Notes: generated by a model not told the origin, from the letters alone. Shown: positions 1 to 9,399, numbered from the stretch's first letter. The stretch is 64,000 nucleotides of DNA from Cupriavidus agavae (GCF_004217045.1 NZ_SGXM01000001.1:1984001-2048000), one strand, 5' to 3'. Numbers and translations are program-made.

Positions 1-1327
1 TGTTGTTGAACTTCCAGTTCGGAATCAGGAACTGCATCGCGATCGCGTCGTCGCGTGCGCCCAGGCCCTTCTCCTGATACAGGCGATTGGCGCGGGCCAG
101 CGCGTCCATGTCGAGTTCCACGCCCAGGCCCGGCGTCTTGGGCACCTGCACCAGGCCGCCCTCGATCTTCAGCGGGTTGCGCGTCAGGTGCTCGCCGTCC
201 TGCCAGATCCAGTGCGTGTCGATGGCCGTGACGCGGCCCGGCGCGGCGGCGGCCACGTGGGTGAACATCGCCAGCGAGATATCGAAGTGGTTGTTCGAAT
301 GCGAACCCCAGGTCAGGCCCCATTCCGAGCACATCTGCGCCACGCGCACCGAGCCCTGCATGGTCCAGAAGTGCGGATCGGCCAGCGGAATGTCCACCGA
401 GTGCAGGCGCACTGCGTGGCCCATCTGGCGCCAGTCGGTGGCCACCATGTTGGTGGCGGTCGGCAGGCCGGTGGCGGTACGGAATTCGGACATGATCTCG
501 CGGCCCGAGTAGCCGTCCTCGGCGCCGCAGGGGTCCTCGGCGTAGGCCAGGATACCGTGCTTGTCGCGGCACAGGCGGATGGCGTCCTTGAGCAGCCAGC
601 CGCCGTTGGGGTCCAGCGTCACGCGCGCATTCGGGAAGCGCTCGTGCAGCGCGATGATCGCTTCCATTTCCTCGTCGCCACTCAGCACGCCGCCCTTGAG
701 CTTGAAGTCGTTGAAGCCGTAGCGCTCGTACGCGGCCTCGGCCAGGCGCACCACGCCCTGGGCGTCCATGGCCACCTCGTTGCGCACGCGGAACCACGCG
801 TTGTCGGCGTTTGGCTCGGTGCGGTAGTCGAGCGTGGTCTTCTGGCGGTCGCCCACATAGAACAGGTAGCCGAGCATCTCCACGGCGTCGCGCTGCTGGC
901 CTTCGCCCAGCAGGGCCGCCACCGGCACCTGCAGGTGCTTGCCGAGCAGGTCGAGCAGCGCGGCTTCGAGCGCGGTCACGGCGTGGATGGTGATGCGCAG
1001 GTCGAAGGTCTGCAGGCCACGGCCACCGGCGTCGCGGCTGGCAAACTGCTCGCGCACGCGGTTCAGGATCGCCAGGTACTGGCCGATGCCCTGCCCCACC
1101 ACCAGCGGACGCGCGTCTTCCAGCGTCTGGCGGATGGCCTCGCCGCCCGGCACCTCGCCCACGCCGGTGTTGCCGGCGCTGTCCTTGAGGATCACGATGT
1201 TGCGGGTGAAGTACGGGCCATGGGCGCCCGACAGGTTCATCAACATGCTGTCGTGGCCGGCCACCGGCACGACGGTCAGTTCGGTCACGACCGGGGTCGC
1301 GCCTGGGGCAAGGGTGGTTGCGTTCAT
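1..1327 (-). CDS. gudD: Glucarate dehydratase (3' end cut by window edge)
   Basis: Dehydrates D-glucarate (and usually L-idarate) to 5-dehydro-4-deoxy-D-glucarate in the cytoplasm. It belongs to the enolase superfamily. The frame runs from ATG at 1327 to the window edge, about 442 codons, so only a few C-terminal codons are missing compared with the usual length of about 446. Visible landmarks are the FKLKGG segment with Lys209 and Lys211 (the KxK base motif) and HSNNHFD with His343, close to the catalytic His339 of the E. coli enzyme. A GGAG lies about 9 nt before the ATG. It is divergent from a GntR regulator that shares the promoter region. The aldehyde dehydrogenase at 2543-4120 completes the same pathway. 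The kdgD-type middle enzyme is not seen and may lie outside the window. Identification is firm. Confidence 0.95.
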   Translation of the reverse strand, partial: MNATTLAPGATPVVTELTVVPVAGHDSMLMNLSGAHGPYFTRNIVILKDSAGNTGVGEVPGGEAIRQTLEDARPLVVGQGIGQYLAILNRVREQFASRDAGGRGLQTFDLRITIHAVTALEAALLDLLGKHLQVPVAALLGEGQQRDAVEMLGYLFYVGDRQKTTLDYRTEPNADNAWFRVRNEVAMDAQGVVRLAEAAYERYGFNDFKLKGGVLSGDEEMEAIIALHERFPNARVTLDPNGGWLLKDAIRLCRDKHGILAYAEDPCGAEDGYSGREIMSEFRTATGLPTATNMVATDWRQMGHAVRLHSVDIPLADPHFWTMQGSVRVAQMCSEWGLTWGSHSNNHFDISLAMFTHVAAAAPGRVTAIDTHWIWQDGEHLTRNPLKIEGGLVQVPKTPGLGVELDMDALARANRLYQEKGLGARDDAIAMQFLIPNWKFNN

Positions 1328-1410
1328 GTGGATCGTCTCCGAGTCCTGGTCTGTTTTACCGCCGGGATCGCGCTCTCCCCATGACGTGGAAATGCGCCCT
1401 GCTATCGTAG

Positions 1411-1420
1411 CTCATACGCT
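1411..1420. promoter_or_regulatory. Candidate operator on the gudD side
   Basis: CTCATACGCT resembles the decamer GTCRTAYGAC found beside gntR and before the dehydrogenase gene, with the TCATACG core kept. It lies about 85 bp upstream of the gudD ATG. The sequence is directly visible; its role as a binding site for the adjacent FadR-type regulator is inferred. Confidence 0.35.
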
Positions 1421-1502
1421 AATGTATTAGCTGGCCGAAACGTTGATGCGGCGTGACTGCCACATTGGCCTCACGGCCGCAACTTCCTGTGCGTTATCGG
1501 TC

Positions 1503-1529
1503 GTCGTATGACTTATGACGCAGTATAAT
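1503..1529 (+). promoter_or_regulatory. Candidate gntR promoter with overlapping operator
   Basis: GTCGTATGAC at 1503-1512 is an imperfect palindrome followed by a second TATGAC at 1514-1519. A consensus TATAAT lies at 1524-1529. The palindrome would cover the -35 and spacer, which suits autorepression. This promoter lies inside any reading frame begun upstream of 1602, so it supports starting the regulator at 1602. No good -35 hexamer is visible. Confidence 0.45.
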
Positions 1530-1601
1530 GAGCGCGTACCCGACCGGTCAACAGTGCCGCCGTCAGGGTCATCCCCACATTGGTCCATCACCTGCACGCC
1601 C

Positions 1602-2351
1602 ATGTCCAACGTCTCGATGTCTTCGCCCGCTCCCCTGCGCCGCCGCGGCCGCACGCTTGCCGAAGAAGTGGTTGGCAACCTGACCGACAGCATCCAGCAG
1701 GGCCAGCTCAAGCCGGGCGACAAGCTGCCGACCGAATCCGAAATCATGGCCACGCTCGGCGTGAGCCGCACCGTGGTGCGCGAGGCGCTTTCGCGCCTGC
1801 AGGCCAGCGGCTACGTGGAGACGCGCCACGGCATCGGCACCTTCGTGCTGAACCGCCCGGCCGAGAGCCATTCGCCGTTCCGCATCGATCCGTCGGCGAT
1901 GGTCACGGCCATGGACGTGCTGGCGATGCTGGAATTCCGCGTGAGCCTGGAAGCCGAGGCCGCCAGCCTGGCAGCTACGCGCCGCAGCGACGAACACCTG
2001 CGCGCCATGCGCCGCGCGCTGGACGACATGAAGCGCAATGCGGCCGAAGGCAGCGACGCGGTGGGCTCGGATTTCGAATTCCACCTGTCGATTGCCCGTG
2101 CCACGGGCAACCGCTATTTCACTGACATCATGGGTCACCTCGGCACGATGGTGATCCCGCGCAGCCGGCTGCAAGTCAGCCAGCCCGAGCGCGAGCAGTA
2201 CCTGGAGCGCGTGAACTTCGAGCACGAAAGCATCATCGATGCGATCGAGCGGCGCGATCCCGAGGCCGCCAAGGCTGCCATGCGCATGCACCTGACCAAC
2301 AGCCGCGAGCGGCTGCGCAAGGCGTCGGCCATGGCAGGTTCGCCGGCCTGA
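1602..2351 (+). CDS. FadR-subfamily GntR transcriptional regulator
   Basis: A 249-residue regulator with an N-terminal winged helix (about residues 12-80; the recognition segment contains SRTVVREALSRL and the wing ETRHGIGTF) and a C-terminal all-helical FCD effector domain (about 100-235). These are the hallmarks of the FadR subfamily, which usually binds sugar acids or carboxylates. The ATG at 1602 was chosen because the open frame extends upstream to 1515 only through non-conserved sequence that contains the likely promoter. It is divergent from gudD and followed by the dioxovalerate dehydrogenase, so control of glucarate catabolism is the natural inference. The ligand is probably a glucarate-pathway intermediate, but nothing in the sequence proves it. 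Confidence 0.9.
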   Translation: MSNVSMSSPAPLRRRGRTLAEEVVGNLTDSIQQGQLKPGDKLPTESEIMATLGVSRTVVREALSRLQASGYVETRHGIGTFVLNRPAESHSPFRIDPSAMVTAMDVLAMLEFRVSLEAEAASLAATRRSDEHLRAMRRALDDMKRNAAEGSDAVGSDFEFHLSIARATGNRYFTDIMGHLGTMVIPRSRLQVSQPEREQYLERVNFEHESIIDAIERRDPEAAKAAMRMHLTNSRERLRKASAMAGSPA

Positions 2352-2410
2352 GCGGCATGCGCCGTCCGCTGGCACCCGACGGGCGGCGCGGTTGCGGGAC
2401 GGGAAGCGAT

Positions 2411-2430
2411 GTCATATGATGTCTTACGAC
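2411..2430. promoter_or_regulatory. Tandem candidate operator before the dehydrogenase gene
   Basis: Two adjacent decamers, GTCATATGAT (2411-2420) and GTCTTACGAC (2421-2430), both resemble the GTCGTATGAC beside gntR. They lie about 113 bp upstream of the dehydrogenase ATG at 2543. Their position between gntR and its pathway gene makes them candidate binding sites for the same regulator. Confidence 0.4.
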
Positions 2431-2542
2431 GCTTCCGGTCGGCATCGCATGCTTTTCCTCCGGTGGGCACTTCTGCCCGCTTCTTCCATTGCGTGACGGT
2501 GTTCTGGCCGTCCTTTCATCACTTTTCCCGCAGGACCCAATC

Positions 2543-4120
2543 ATGACGATTTCTGGCGAAATGCTGATCGGCGCCACCGCCGCACGCGGCACCGAAGAGA
2601 CTTTCCACGGTATCAATCCGGCCACCGGCGAAAAGCTGGAACCGGCTTACCAGGGCAGCACCGCCGCTGACGTGGACCGCGCCTGCGCGCTGGCCGAAGC
2701 CGCGTTCGACACCTATCGCGCCACCTCGCCCGAGCAGCGCGCCGCGTTCCTCGAAGCCATCGCCACGGGTCTGGAAGGCCTGGGCGACGAGTTGATCCAG
2801 CGCGCCCACGCCGAGACGGCACTCCCGATTGCCCGCCTGACGGGTGAGCGCGGCCGTACCGCCGGCCAGTTGCGCCTGTTCGCCCGCGTGCTGCGCGACG
2901 GCCGCTGGCAGGCTGCCACGCTCGACAGCGCCCTGCCCGAGCGCACCCCGCCGCGCCCGGACCTGCGCATGCAGCGCATCGCCGTGGGTCCGGTAGCCGT
3001 GTTCGGCGCCAGCAACTTCCCGCTGGCCTTCTCGGTGGCTGGCGGCGACACCGCCTCGGCACTGGCCGCCGGCTGCCCGGTGGTTGCCAAGGCGCACCCG
3101 GCCCATCCGGGCACGTCCGAACTCGTGGGCCGTGTGATCCAGAAGGCTGTTGCCGATGCGGGCCTGCCCGAAGGCGTGTTCTCGATGGTCCAGGGCGTGG
3201 GCAACGCCATCGGCACCGCACTGGTGGCGCACCCGGTCATCCAGGCCGTGGGCTTCACCGGCTCGCGCGCCGGCGGCCTGGCGCTGATGAACGTGGCCAA
3301 CAGCCGTCCGGTACCGATCCCGGTCTACGCCGAAATGAGCAGCATCAACCCCGTGTACCTGCTGCCCGAAGCCCTGAAGGCGCGCGGCGAGCAGATCGCC
3401 CGTGACCTGGTGGATTCGCTCGTGATGGGCGTGGGCCAGTTCTGCACGAACCCGGGCCTGCTGCTGGCCGTCGAAGGCCCGGCGCTGGAGAGCTTCCGCG
3501 CCGCCGCGCACACCGCGCTGACCGGCAAGCCGGCCGGCACGATGCTGACCCCGGGCATCCACGCGGCATTCGAGCGCGGTGTCGCCCAGCTGTCGGAAGT
3601 GTCCGGTCTGACCCGCGCCGCCTGCGGCGTGGACGCCACCGGCCCGAACCAGGCTCGCCCGGTGTTCTTCGAGACGTCGGCCGACAAGTTCATCGCCGAC
3701 CACCGCATGCACGCCGAAGTGTTCGGTCCGTCGACGGTGCTGGTCGTCTGCAAGGACGCCGACGCGCTGGTGGAAGTCACCCGCATCCTCGAAGGCCAGC
3801 TGACCGCCACGGTCCAGGCCGACGCCGGCGACCACGCGATTGCTGCCAAGCTGCTGCCGGCGCTGGAACGCAAGGTTGGCCGTATCCTGTTCAACGGCTA
3901 CCCGACCGGCGTGGAAGTCTGCTTCTCGATGGTCCACGGCGGCCCGTTCCCGGCCACGTCGGATACGCGCACGACCTCGGTGGGCACCACGGCGCTGGAC
4001 CGCTTCCTGCGTCCGGTCTGCTATCAGAACCTGCCGGCCGACCTGCTGCCCGAAGCGCTCAAGGACGGCAACCCGCTGAAGCTGTGGCGCCTGAAGGACG
4101 GCGAGCTGGGTCACGCCTGA
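2543..4120 (+). CDS. 2,5-dioxovalerate (alpha-ketoglutaric semialdehyde) dehydrogenase
   Basis: Oxidises 2,5-dioxopentanoate to 2-oxoglutarate with NAD(P)+, the last step of oxidative glucarate/galactarate breakdown feeding the TCA cycle. The 525-residue product has the aldehyde dehydrogenase fold in the long form typical of this group. The general base is Glu264 in the segment YAEMSSINP and the nucleophile is Cys301 in GQFCTNPG. The ATG at 2543 (MTISGEML) is preferred because translation further upstream is not conserved-looking. It follows gntR by 191 bp, with tandem candidate operators in the gap, and ends just before a strong bidirectional terminator. A role with gudD is inferred from linkage and family. 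Specificity for this semialdehyde over similar aldehydes is likely but not proven. Confidence 0.9.
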   Translation: MTISGEMLIGATAARGTEETFHGINPATGEKLEPAYQGSTAADVDRACALAEAAFDTYRATSPEQRAAFLEAIATGLEGLGDELIQRAHAETALPIARLTGERGRTAGQLRLFARVLRDGRWQAATLDSALPERTPPRPDLRMQRIAVGPVAVFGASNFPLAFSVAGGDTASALAAGCPVVAKAHPAHPGTSELVGRVIQKAVADAGLPEGVFSMVQGVGNAIGTALVAHPVIQAVGFTGSRAGGLALMNVANSRPVPIPVYAEMSSINPVYLLPEALKARGEQIARDLVDSLVMGVGQFCTNPGLLLAVEGPALESFRAAAHTALTGKPAGTMLTPGIHAAFERGVAQLSEVSGLTRAACGVDATGPNQARPVFFETSADKFIADHRMHAEVFGPSTVLVVCKDADALVEVTRILEGQLTATVQADAGDHAIAAKLLPALERKVGRILFNGYPTGVEVCFSMVHGGPFPATSDTRTTSVGTTALDRFLRPVCYQNLPADLLPEALKDGNPLKLWRLKDGELGHA

Positions 4121-4134
4121 TCGGGTTTCAGGAT

Positions 4135-4168
4135 AAAAAAACGGCCACGTCATGTGGCCGTTTTTTTT
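4135..4168. terminator. Bidirectional intrinsic terminator
   Basis: An 8-bp perfect stem ACGGCCAC/GTGGCCGT (4141-4148 and 4154-4161) with a 5-nt loop is flanked by an A-tract on the left and a T-tract (4162-4168) on the right. It can therefore end the dehydrogenase transcript and also the opposing ABC transporter operon. Confidence 0.9.
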
Positions 4169-4188
4169 GGCCCCCCCGCAGTGGGGGG

Positions 4189-4218
4189 CTCCCCTCTCCC
4201 GCACGCGGGAGAGGGGAG
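4189..4218. repeat. Dispersed intergenic inverted repeat, copy 1
   Basis: A perfect 14-bp inverted repeat with a 2-nt loop: the right arm is GCGGGAGAGGGGAG and the left arm is its reverse complement. The same right arm occurs at 41233-41246 and 51502-51515. All three copies lie between converging genes. Confidence 0.85.
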
Positions 4219-4238
4219 AAAACCCGAGGCAAGCGAGC

Positions 4239-5459
4239 TTACGCCGCCGCCCGCTCCTTCCCCAGCGGCGGGGCCGGCGCCGGCCCGATCGTCGCCAGCG
4301 GCGAGCTGGCCGGCGGCTGGATCACCGGGGCATTGCCGCGCGAGCGGCCCGAGCTCAGGTAGTCGGCAATCGATTCCTGGGTGACTTCGCCCAGGTAGGC
4401 GCCCTCGCCGTCGATCACCGGGAGCCAGCTCGTGTTGTGCTGGTACATGCGCGACAGCACGATGCGCAGGTGTTCGTCGAACGCGGCGGTGGTGGTGAAC
4501 TGGCGCATCACGTCGGCGCAGTTGCCGCCCTTCGTCAGGGCCGCGCGCACGTCGCGGCGGGTGACGTAGCCGATGGCGCGCTGGGCGTCGTCCACCACCG
4601 GCAGGTGGCGCACGTCGGCTTCGTCCATCACGCCGAAGGCGTCGGCCAGCGTCATGTCCGGGCGGGCCGTCGGCGGCATCGTGGCCGCATCGCCGGCGCG
4701 CACCAGCAGCAGGCGCTTGAGCGTGTTGTCGTGGCCCACGAAAGCCTGCACGAAGTCATCGGCCGGGTGGGCCAGCAGCGCGTCGGGGTGGTCGAACTGC
4801 ACCAGCCGGCCGCCACGGAAGACCGCCACCTTGTCGCCAAGCTTGATCGCCTCGTCGATATCGTGCGAGACCATGATCACGGTCTTGCCCAGCGCGCGCT
4901 GCATCTGGAAGAACTCGTTCTGGATGCTCTCGCGGTTGATCGGGTCCACCGCGCCGAACGGCTCGTCCATCAGCAGCACGGGCGCGTCGGCGGCCAGGGC
5001 GCGGATCACGCCGATACGCTGCTGCTGCCCGCCCGACAGCTCGCGCGGGTAGCGCTTGAGCATCTTGTCCGGGTCCAGCTGCACCATGCGGATCAGCTCG
5101 CGGGCGCGCTCGCGGCACTGCTTCTTGTCCCAGCCCAGCAGGCGCGGCACGACCATGATGTTCTCCTCGATGGTCATGTTCGGGAACAGGCCGATCTGCT
5201 GGATCACGTAGCCGATCTTGCGGCGCAGCGCCACGCCATCGATGCCGCGGGTGTCCTCACCGTCGATGCGCACCGTGCCAGAAGTGGGCTCGATCAGCCG
5301 GTTGATCATCTTCAGCGTGGTGGTCTTGCCGCAGCCGGACGGCCCCAGGAACACGCAGATCTCGCCGCGCGGCACGGTCATGCTGACCTCGTTCACGGCC
5401 CGCACGTCGGAACCGTCCTTCTGGGGGAAGGCTTTCGTGAGTTTGTCGAGTTCGATCAT
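4239..5459 (-). CDS. Osmoprotectant (glycine betaine/choline-type) ABC transporter ATPase with CBS domains
   Basis: The cytoplasmic ATPase of an OpuC/OsmU-type importer, 406 residues. The ABC domain has Walker A GPSGCGKTT (39-47), signature LSGGQQQR (141-148) and Walker B VLLMDEP (161-167). Two CBS domains follow (about 255-308 and 315-370), as in OpuCA/OsmV, where they sense ionic strength or nucleotides. The C-terminal tail is Pro/Ala-rich. Its start overlaps the stop of the upstream permease gene by 4 nt, indicating translational coupling. It is the last gene of a four-gene minus-strand operon that runs into the terminator at 4135-4168. The compatible-solute substrate class is a family-based inference. 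Confidence 0.92.
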   Translation of the reverse strand: MIELDKLTKAFPQKDGSDVRAVNEVSMTVPRGEICVFLGPSGCGKTTTLKMINRLIEPTSGTVRIDGEDTRGIDGVALRRKIGYVIQQIGLFPNMTIEENIMVVPRLLGWDKKQCRERARELIRMVQLDPDKMLKRYPRELSGGQQQRIGVIRALAADAPVLLMDEPFGAVDPINRESIQNEFFQMQRALGKTVIMVSHDIDEAIKLGDKVAVFRGGRLVQFDHPDALLAHPADDFVQAFVGHDNTLKRLLLVRAGDAATMPPTARPDMTLADAFGVMDEADVRHLPVVDDAQRAIGYVTRRDVRAALTKGGNCADVMRQFTTTAAFDEHLRIVLSRMYQHNTSWLPVIDGEGAYLGEVTQESIADYLSSGRSRGNAPVIQPPASSPLATIGPAPAPPLGKERAAA

Positions 5460-6106
5460 TGTCGGATTCCTTTCGGTGTCAGCGCGCGTTGCAGCGCCTG
5501 CAGGGCCGCGTCGGCCACGATGGCGAGCAGGCTGACGAGGACGGCGCCCACGGCCAGCTTGCTCATGTTGCTCTGGCTGATCGCTTGCAGGATCAGCACG
5601 CCCAGGCCGCCGGCGCCGATGATGGCGGCAATCGTTGCCACGCCGATGTTCATCACCACGGCGGTACGCACCCCGCCGAGGATCACGGGCACGGCCAGCG
5701 GCAGGTCCACCAGCCGCATGCGCTGCCAGGTGGTCATGCCGATGCCGCGGCCCGCTTCCTGGATGCCGGCGTCCACGTTGGCCAGCGCCGTGTACGTGTT
5801 GCGCATGATCGGCAGCAGCGAGTAGAGGAAGACGGCGGTCACGGCCGGCACGTAGCCCAGCGCGTGGCCGAAGCGCGCGAAGATCGGGATCATCAGCCCG
5901 AACAGCGCAATCGACGGCAGCGTCAGGACCACGGTGGCCAGCGTCAGCAGCGGCGTGGCCAGAAAGCGATGGCGGGTGATCACGATGCCGAGCGGCACGC
6001 CGATCACGATGGCCATGCCCACGGCAGAGCCCACCAGGGCCAGGTGCTCGCCGGTCAGGCGCAGCAGCGTGGGCCAGCTATGGTGCAGGTAAGTCAGCAG
6101 ATCCAT
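5456..6106 (-). CDS. Osmoprotectant ABC transporter permease
   Basis: A 216-residue inner-membrane permease of the OpuCB/OsmW type (BPD transporter family) with about six hydrophobic segments. The EAA-like loop GRGIGMTTWQRMRLVDLPLA lies near residue 130. It is one of two related permeases in the operon and probably pairs with the other to form the channel. It overlaps the ATPase gene by 4 nt and follows the binding-protein gene by 10 nt. The substrate class is inferred from the whole operon. Confidence 0.92.
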   Translation of the reverse strand: MDLLTYLHHSWPTLLRLTGEHLALVGSAVGMAIVIGVPLGIVITRHRFLATPLLTLATVVLTLPSIALFGLMIPIFARFGHALGYVPAVTAVFLYSLLPIMRNTYTALANVDAGIQEAGRGIGMTTWQRMRLVDLPLAVPVILGGVRTAVVMNIGVATIAAIIGAGGLGVLILQAISQSNMSKLAVGAVLVSLLAIVADAALQALQRALTPKGIRQ

Positions 6107-6116
6107 GCGGGGCTCC

Positions 6117-7055
6117 TCAGATCAGGCCGTGGCTGCGCAGGAAATCGCCTGCCACCTTGTCCACGGGCTGCTGGTTGATATCGACCTGGTAGTTCATGTC
6201 GGTCATCGCCGCGTTGTCGAGCTTGGCCGACAGCGCGTTGAGCAGGTCGGCCAGTTCCGGATGCGCGTCGAGCACGGCCTTGCGCACCACGGGCACCGCG
6301 TTGTACGGCGGGAAGAACTTCAGGTCGTCCTCGAGCAGCACGAGGTCGAAGCCCTTGACGCGGCCATCGGTGGCATAGACCAGGCCCAGGTCCACCTGGT
6401 TGTTTTTAAGCGCCGTGTAGACCAGGCCCGGATCGAGCTGGATGATGTCGCGGCGCGTGAACGGCAGCTTGTAGGTGGCCTTGAGCGGCTCAAGCCCGTC
6501 AGGGCGCGCGGCAAACTCCATGTCCACGGCCAGCGGATGCTTCTTGTCCTCGCCATCGGCGCGCATCTTCGCGGCATAGCCCGACAGCGTGGTCACGCCA
6601 CCGGCGCGCTCGCGCGGCATGGCCAGCGCGTAGGTGTTGTTGATCTCGGACGGCGCCAGCCAGACCAGCCCCTTGGCGGCGTCCAGCGTCTTGACGCGCG
6701 CATAGGCCGCCGGGCCGTCGAGCTTTTCCTCGACCTTGTTGAATACGATCAGCGCGGTGCCGGTGTAGTCCCACACCACGTCGAGCTGGTTCGATTCCAT
6801 GGCCTGGCGCATCAGCGTGCTGCCCAGCCCCGAGGTCAGCGTGGCGCCCACGCCCTTGGCCTTGAGGTACTGCGTGGTCATCGACGACAGGATCAGCTGC
6901 TCGGTGAAGTTCTTGCCGCCCACGCGGATCGGCTCGCCCTGCTGGGCGCGCGCCGGAGCCGTGCACAGCAGCAGCGCGGCCGCTGCGGCGCCGATGGCGG
7001 CGAACAGCCAGAACGCGCGGCGCTCGGTCAGGCGGTGTTTCGTTTTCGGGTTCAT
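6117..7055 (-). CDS. Osmoprotectant ABC transporter substrate-binding protein
   Basis: A 312-residue periplasmic binding protein of the OpuAC/OsmX class. A twin-basic-poor signal peptide with a hydrophobic run ends at about residue 38 (ARAQ). The mature part starts with IRVGGKNFTEQ, which is typical of glycine betaine/choline binding domains. A GTG 12 nt further upstream is in frame, but the ATG at 7055 has a better spaced GAGG, so it was preferred. It sits between two permease genes in the order permease, binding protein, permease, ATPase. It captures the compatible solute and delivers it to the membrane pair. The exact ligand cannot be told from sequence. Confidence 0.92.
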   Translation of the reverse strand: MNPKTKHRLTERRAFWLFAAIGAAAAALLLCTAPARAQQGEPIRVGGKNFTEQLILSSMTTQYLKAKGVGATLTSGLGSTLMRQAMESNQLDVVWDYTGTALIVFNKVEEKLDGPAAYARVKTLDAAKGLVWLAPSEINNTYALAMPRERAGGVTTLSGYAAKMRADGEDKKHPLAVDMEFAARPDGLEPLKATYKLPFTRRDIIQLDPGLVYTALKNNQVDLGLVYATDGRVKGFDLVLLEDDLKFFPPYNAVPVVRKAVLDAHPELADLLNALSAKLDNAAMTDMNYQVDINQQPVDKVAGDFLRSHGLI

Positions 7056-7067
7056 GCGATTCCTCAC

Positions 7068-7781
7068 TCAGGCCAGGCCGCGCCGGCGCAGATAGACGTG
7101 GCCGGCTGTGGCGAACAGCGCGTCCAGGGCCAGGGCCAGCAGCGCGGTGGCGGCGGCGCCCAGCAGCAGCAGCGGCTGGTTGTTCAGGTAGATGCCCGGG
7201 AAGATCAGTTCGCCAAGGCTGTTCGCGCCGATCAGGAACGACAGCGGCACGGTGCCCACGTTGATCACCAGGCTGATGCGCACGCCGGCCAGGATCACGG
7301 GCAGCGCGTTGGGCAGTTCCACGCGCAGCAGGCGCTGGCACGGCGTCATGCCGATGCCGCGCGCTGCTTCCTTGAGCGCGGGCGAGACGGTGCGCAGCCC
7401 TTCGTAGGTATTGCGCACGATCGGCAGCAGCGAGGCCAGCCACAGCGCCAGCACCGCCGGCCGCTCGCCAATGCCGAGCACGGCCAGGGCCAGCGCCAGC
7501 ACGGCCAGCGACGGCACGGTGTTGCCGATGTTGAAGACCTGCATGAGCTTGTCGGCCCAGCGGCGCATGCACGGGCGGCTCAGCGCGATGCCGGCCGGCA
7601 CGCCCGTGAGCAGCGCCAGCGTCATCGAGATCGCTACCAGGCGCAGGTGGTCGGCCACGTCGTAGAACAGGCGATCCTGGTACTGGCGGATGACATCGAC
7701 GCCGATCCACGCCACCAGTCCTGCCAGACCGGCGGCAACGACGACGCACCAGGCCACGGCCCGGATGGTTTGCTTTGACAT
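7068..7781 (-). CDS. Osmoprotectant ABC transporter permease (first gene of operon)
   Basis: A 237-residue inner-membrane permease with the cytoplasmic loop GIGMTPCQRLLRVELPNA, the same arrangement as in the second permease. The ATG at 7781 (MSKQTIR) was chosen because a very strong GGAGAGGGG ribosome-binding site precedes it. The frame is open for 72 more codons upstream, but that part is arginine/proline-rich and not protein-like. It begins the four-gene importer operon. The nearest good promoter is more than 400 bp upstream (8198-8226), which would give a long leader. Confidence 0.9.
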   Translation of the reverse strand: MSKQTIRAVAWCVVVAAGLAGLVAWIGVDVIRQYQDRLFYDVADHLRLVAISMTLALLTGVPAGIALSRPCMRRWADKLMQVFNIGNTVPSLAVLALALAVLGIGERPAVLALWLASLLPIVRNTYEGLRTVSPALKEAARGIGMTPCQRLLRVELPNALPVILAGVRISLVINVGTVPLSFLIGANSLGELIFPGIYLNNQPLLLLGAAATALLALALDALFATAGHVYLRRRGLA

Positions 7782-8456
7782 ATTTCCCCTCTCCAACTCC
7801 GGATTGCAGCGCAAATGCATCAGCCGCCACATCCCGGATGCGGAAAACAATAGGGCCGGCGGAATTGTCGATGGGTGCCCGCCGGGGCCCGGTTCAGATT
7901 GCCTTGCCGCCATGACCGGCACGATTGCCGGCGGACGGACTTGGGTGCGACGCCGAGTGGAGGTCGGCGAATCACCCGATTGATGGGGTTCAGGCATGAA
8001 GCCCGGACCCGCAGGTGCGGCGCAACCCGCGGGATCACCCGCAGGGGAGGCCAGTGGCGGCGACTGATGTCGTGTTGGAACGCGCTTTCGGTATGGCGCC
8101 GCCGGTCAATCGGCCGTTGCTGGACAACGGATTGCGGGGGTTCGGAGTGCAGGCTCGCCCACCACAATTCTCAGCAACGGATGACAAAGAGACCGCTATT
8201 ATACAGAACTTCTGCGATCCTGTCATCTTCCCGCTTCCACGGCCCGGATGGGTGCGAATATTCCGGCGGGTGCGCCACGCCCGGCCGTTCCAGTTATCGA
8301 CTATCTGTGCCCGGCTCGTTCCGCTCATGGAACAATGTATTGCCTTCGCGCTGCCTACCGCTTTTTTGCCAAACCCTTACATTGGCTGGGTAGATCGAAC
8401 GGCCAGCGGCGCCATCACCCACGAACGCGCCCCGCCGTCGCAACCGGAGAACAACC
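7782..8456. other. 675-bp non-coding interval between importer operon and pirin
   Basis: No open frame here has convincing protein-like composition or a ribosome-binding site. It holds a minus-strand sigma70-like promoter at 8198-8226. The stretch from about 7790 to 8190 would be transcribed as an untranslated leader of the importer operon or as a separate small RNA. The pirin promoter probably lies in the last 100 bp but is not clear. Confidence 0.6.
8198..8226 (-). promoter_or_regulatory. Strong sigma70-like promoter, minus strand
   Basis: Read on the minus strand: ATGACA (8226-8221), a 17-nt spacer, then TATAAT (8203-8198). This matches the sigma70 consensus in 11 of 12 hexamer positions. 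Transcription would start near 8191 and run toward the importer operon, whose first ATG is 410 bp further on. Confidence 0.65.
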
Positions 8457-9371
8457 ATGACCGATCGCCTTTCCACCGTTCCAGCCACCGCTTCGGAAAC
8501 CGTCCAGCGCTCGCGCGCCGTGGACCGCGTGGTGCGCGGCGTTGCCACGTCTGATGGGGCCGGCGTCAAGCTGACGCGCGTGCTGACGCAGAACCTGCAG
8601 CGCCGGCTCGACCCGTTCCTGATGCTCGATGCCTTTGGCACCGACAACAAGGACGACTACATCGGCGGCTTCCCTGACCATCCGCACCGCGGCTTCGAAA
8701 CCATCACGTACATGCTGGCCGGGCGCATGCGCCACCGCGACAGCGCCGGCCATGAAGGCCTGCTGGAGAACGGCGGCGCGCAATGGATGGTGGCCGGCTC
8801 CGGCGTCGTGCATTCGGAGCTGCCCGAGCAGGAAGACGGTCGCATGGAAGGCTTCCAGCTCTGGCTGAACCTGCCCGCCGCCGACAAGATGGCCACGCCG
8901 TGGTACCGCGATATGCCCGCAGCGGCCATCCCCACCGTGGCGCTGCCGTCGGGCGGTACGGTGCGCGTGCTGGCCGGCGCCTCGCACGGCGTGGCGGGCG
9001 CGGTCACGCGGCCGGTGACCGCGCCGCTCTACCTCGACGTGCACCTGCCCGCCGGGCAGACCTTTGCCCAGGCGTTGCCGGCCGGCCACAACGCCTTTGT
9101 CTATGTGTACCGGGGCACGGTGCAGGTGGGCGACGATGGCGCCGTGCTGGAAACCCAGCGCATGGGCGTGCTCGACAATGCCGGGCAGGCCGATGGCGTG
9201 GTGATCGCGGCCAGCGAGGATGCGCGGTTCCTGCTGATCGCCGGCCAGCCGCTCAACGAGCCCATCGCGCAGTACGGCCCGTTCGTGATGAACACGCAGG
9301 AACAGATCTACCAGACGCTGGCCGATTTCCGCGACGGCCGCTTCGCCACGATTCCTGCCAGCGCCGGCTGA
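8457..9371 (+). CDS. Pirin family protein
   Basis: A 304-residue bicupin of the pirin family. The metal site is intact: His75 and His77 in the HPHRG motif and His119 and Glu121 in GVVHSELPE, with the same spacing as the human pirin ligands. Family members act as quercetin 2,3-dioxygenases or as redox-sensitive regulators; which applies here cannot be decided. The ATG at 8457 has a GGAG 8 nt upstream. It stands alone, with a strong terminator about 30 bp after its stop. No neighbour points to a pathway. Confidence 0.92.
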   Translation: MTDRLSTVPATASETVQRSRAVDRVVRGVATSDGAGVKLTRVLTQNLQRRLDPFLMLDAFGTDNKDDYIGGFPDHPHRGFETITYMLAGRMRHRDSAGHEGLLENGGAQWMVAGSGVVHSELPEQEDGRMEGFQLWLNLPAADKMATPWYRDMPAAAIPTVALPSGGTVRVLAGASHGVAGAVTRPVTAPLYLDVHLPAGQTFAQALPAGHNAFVYVYRGTVQVGDDGAVLETQRMGVLDNAGQADGVVIAASEDARFLLIAGQPLNEPIAQYGPFVMNTQEQIYQTLADFRDGRFATIPASAG

Positions 9372-9399
9372 CCTTCGCCCTGACCCTGGTCAACCCTGA

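Noticed and set aside
7875..8393. A possible 172-codon gene between the importer operon and pirin
   Set aside because: Arg/Cys/Trp-rich composition, no ribosome-binding site and no recognisable motif.
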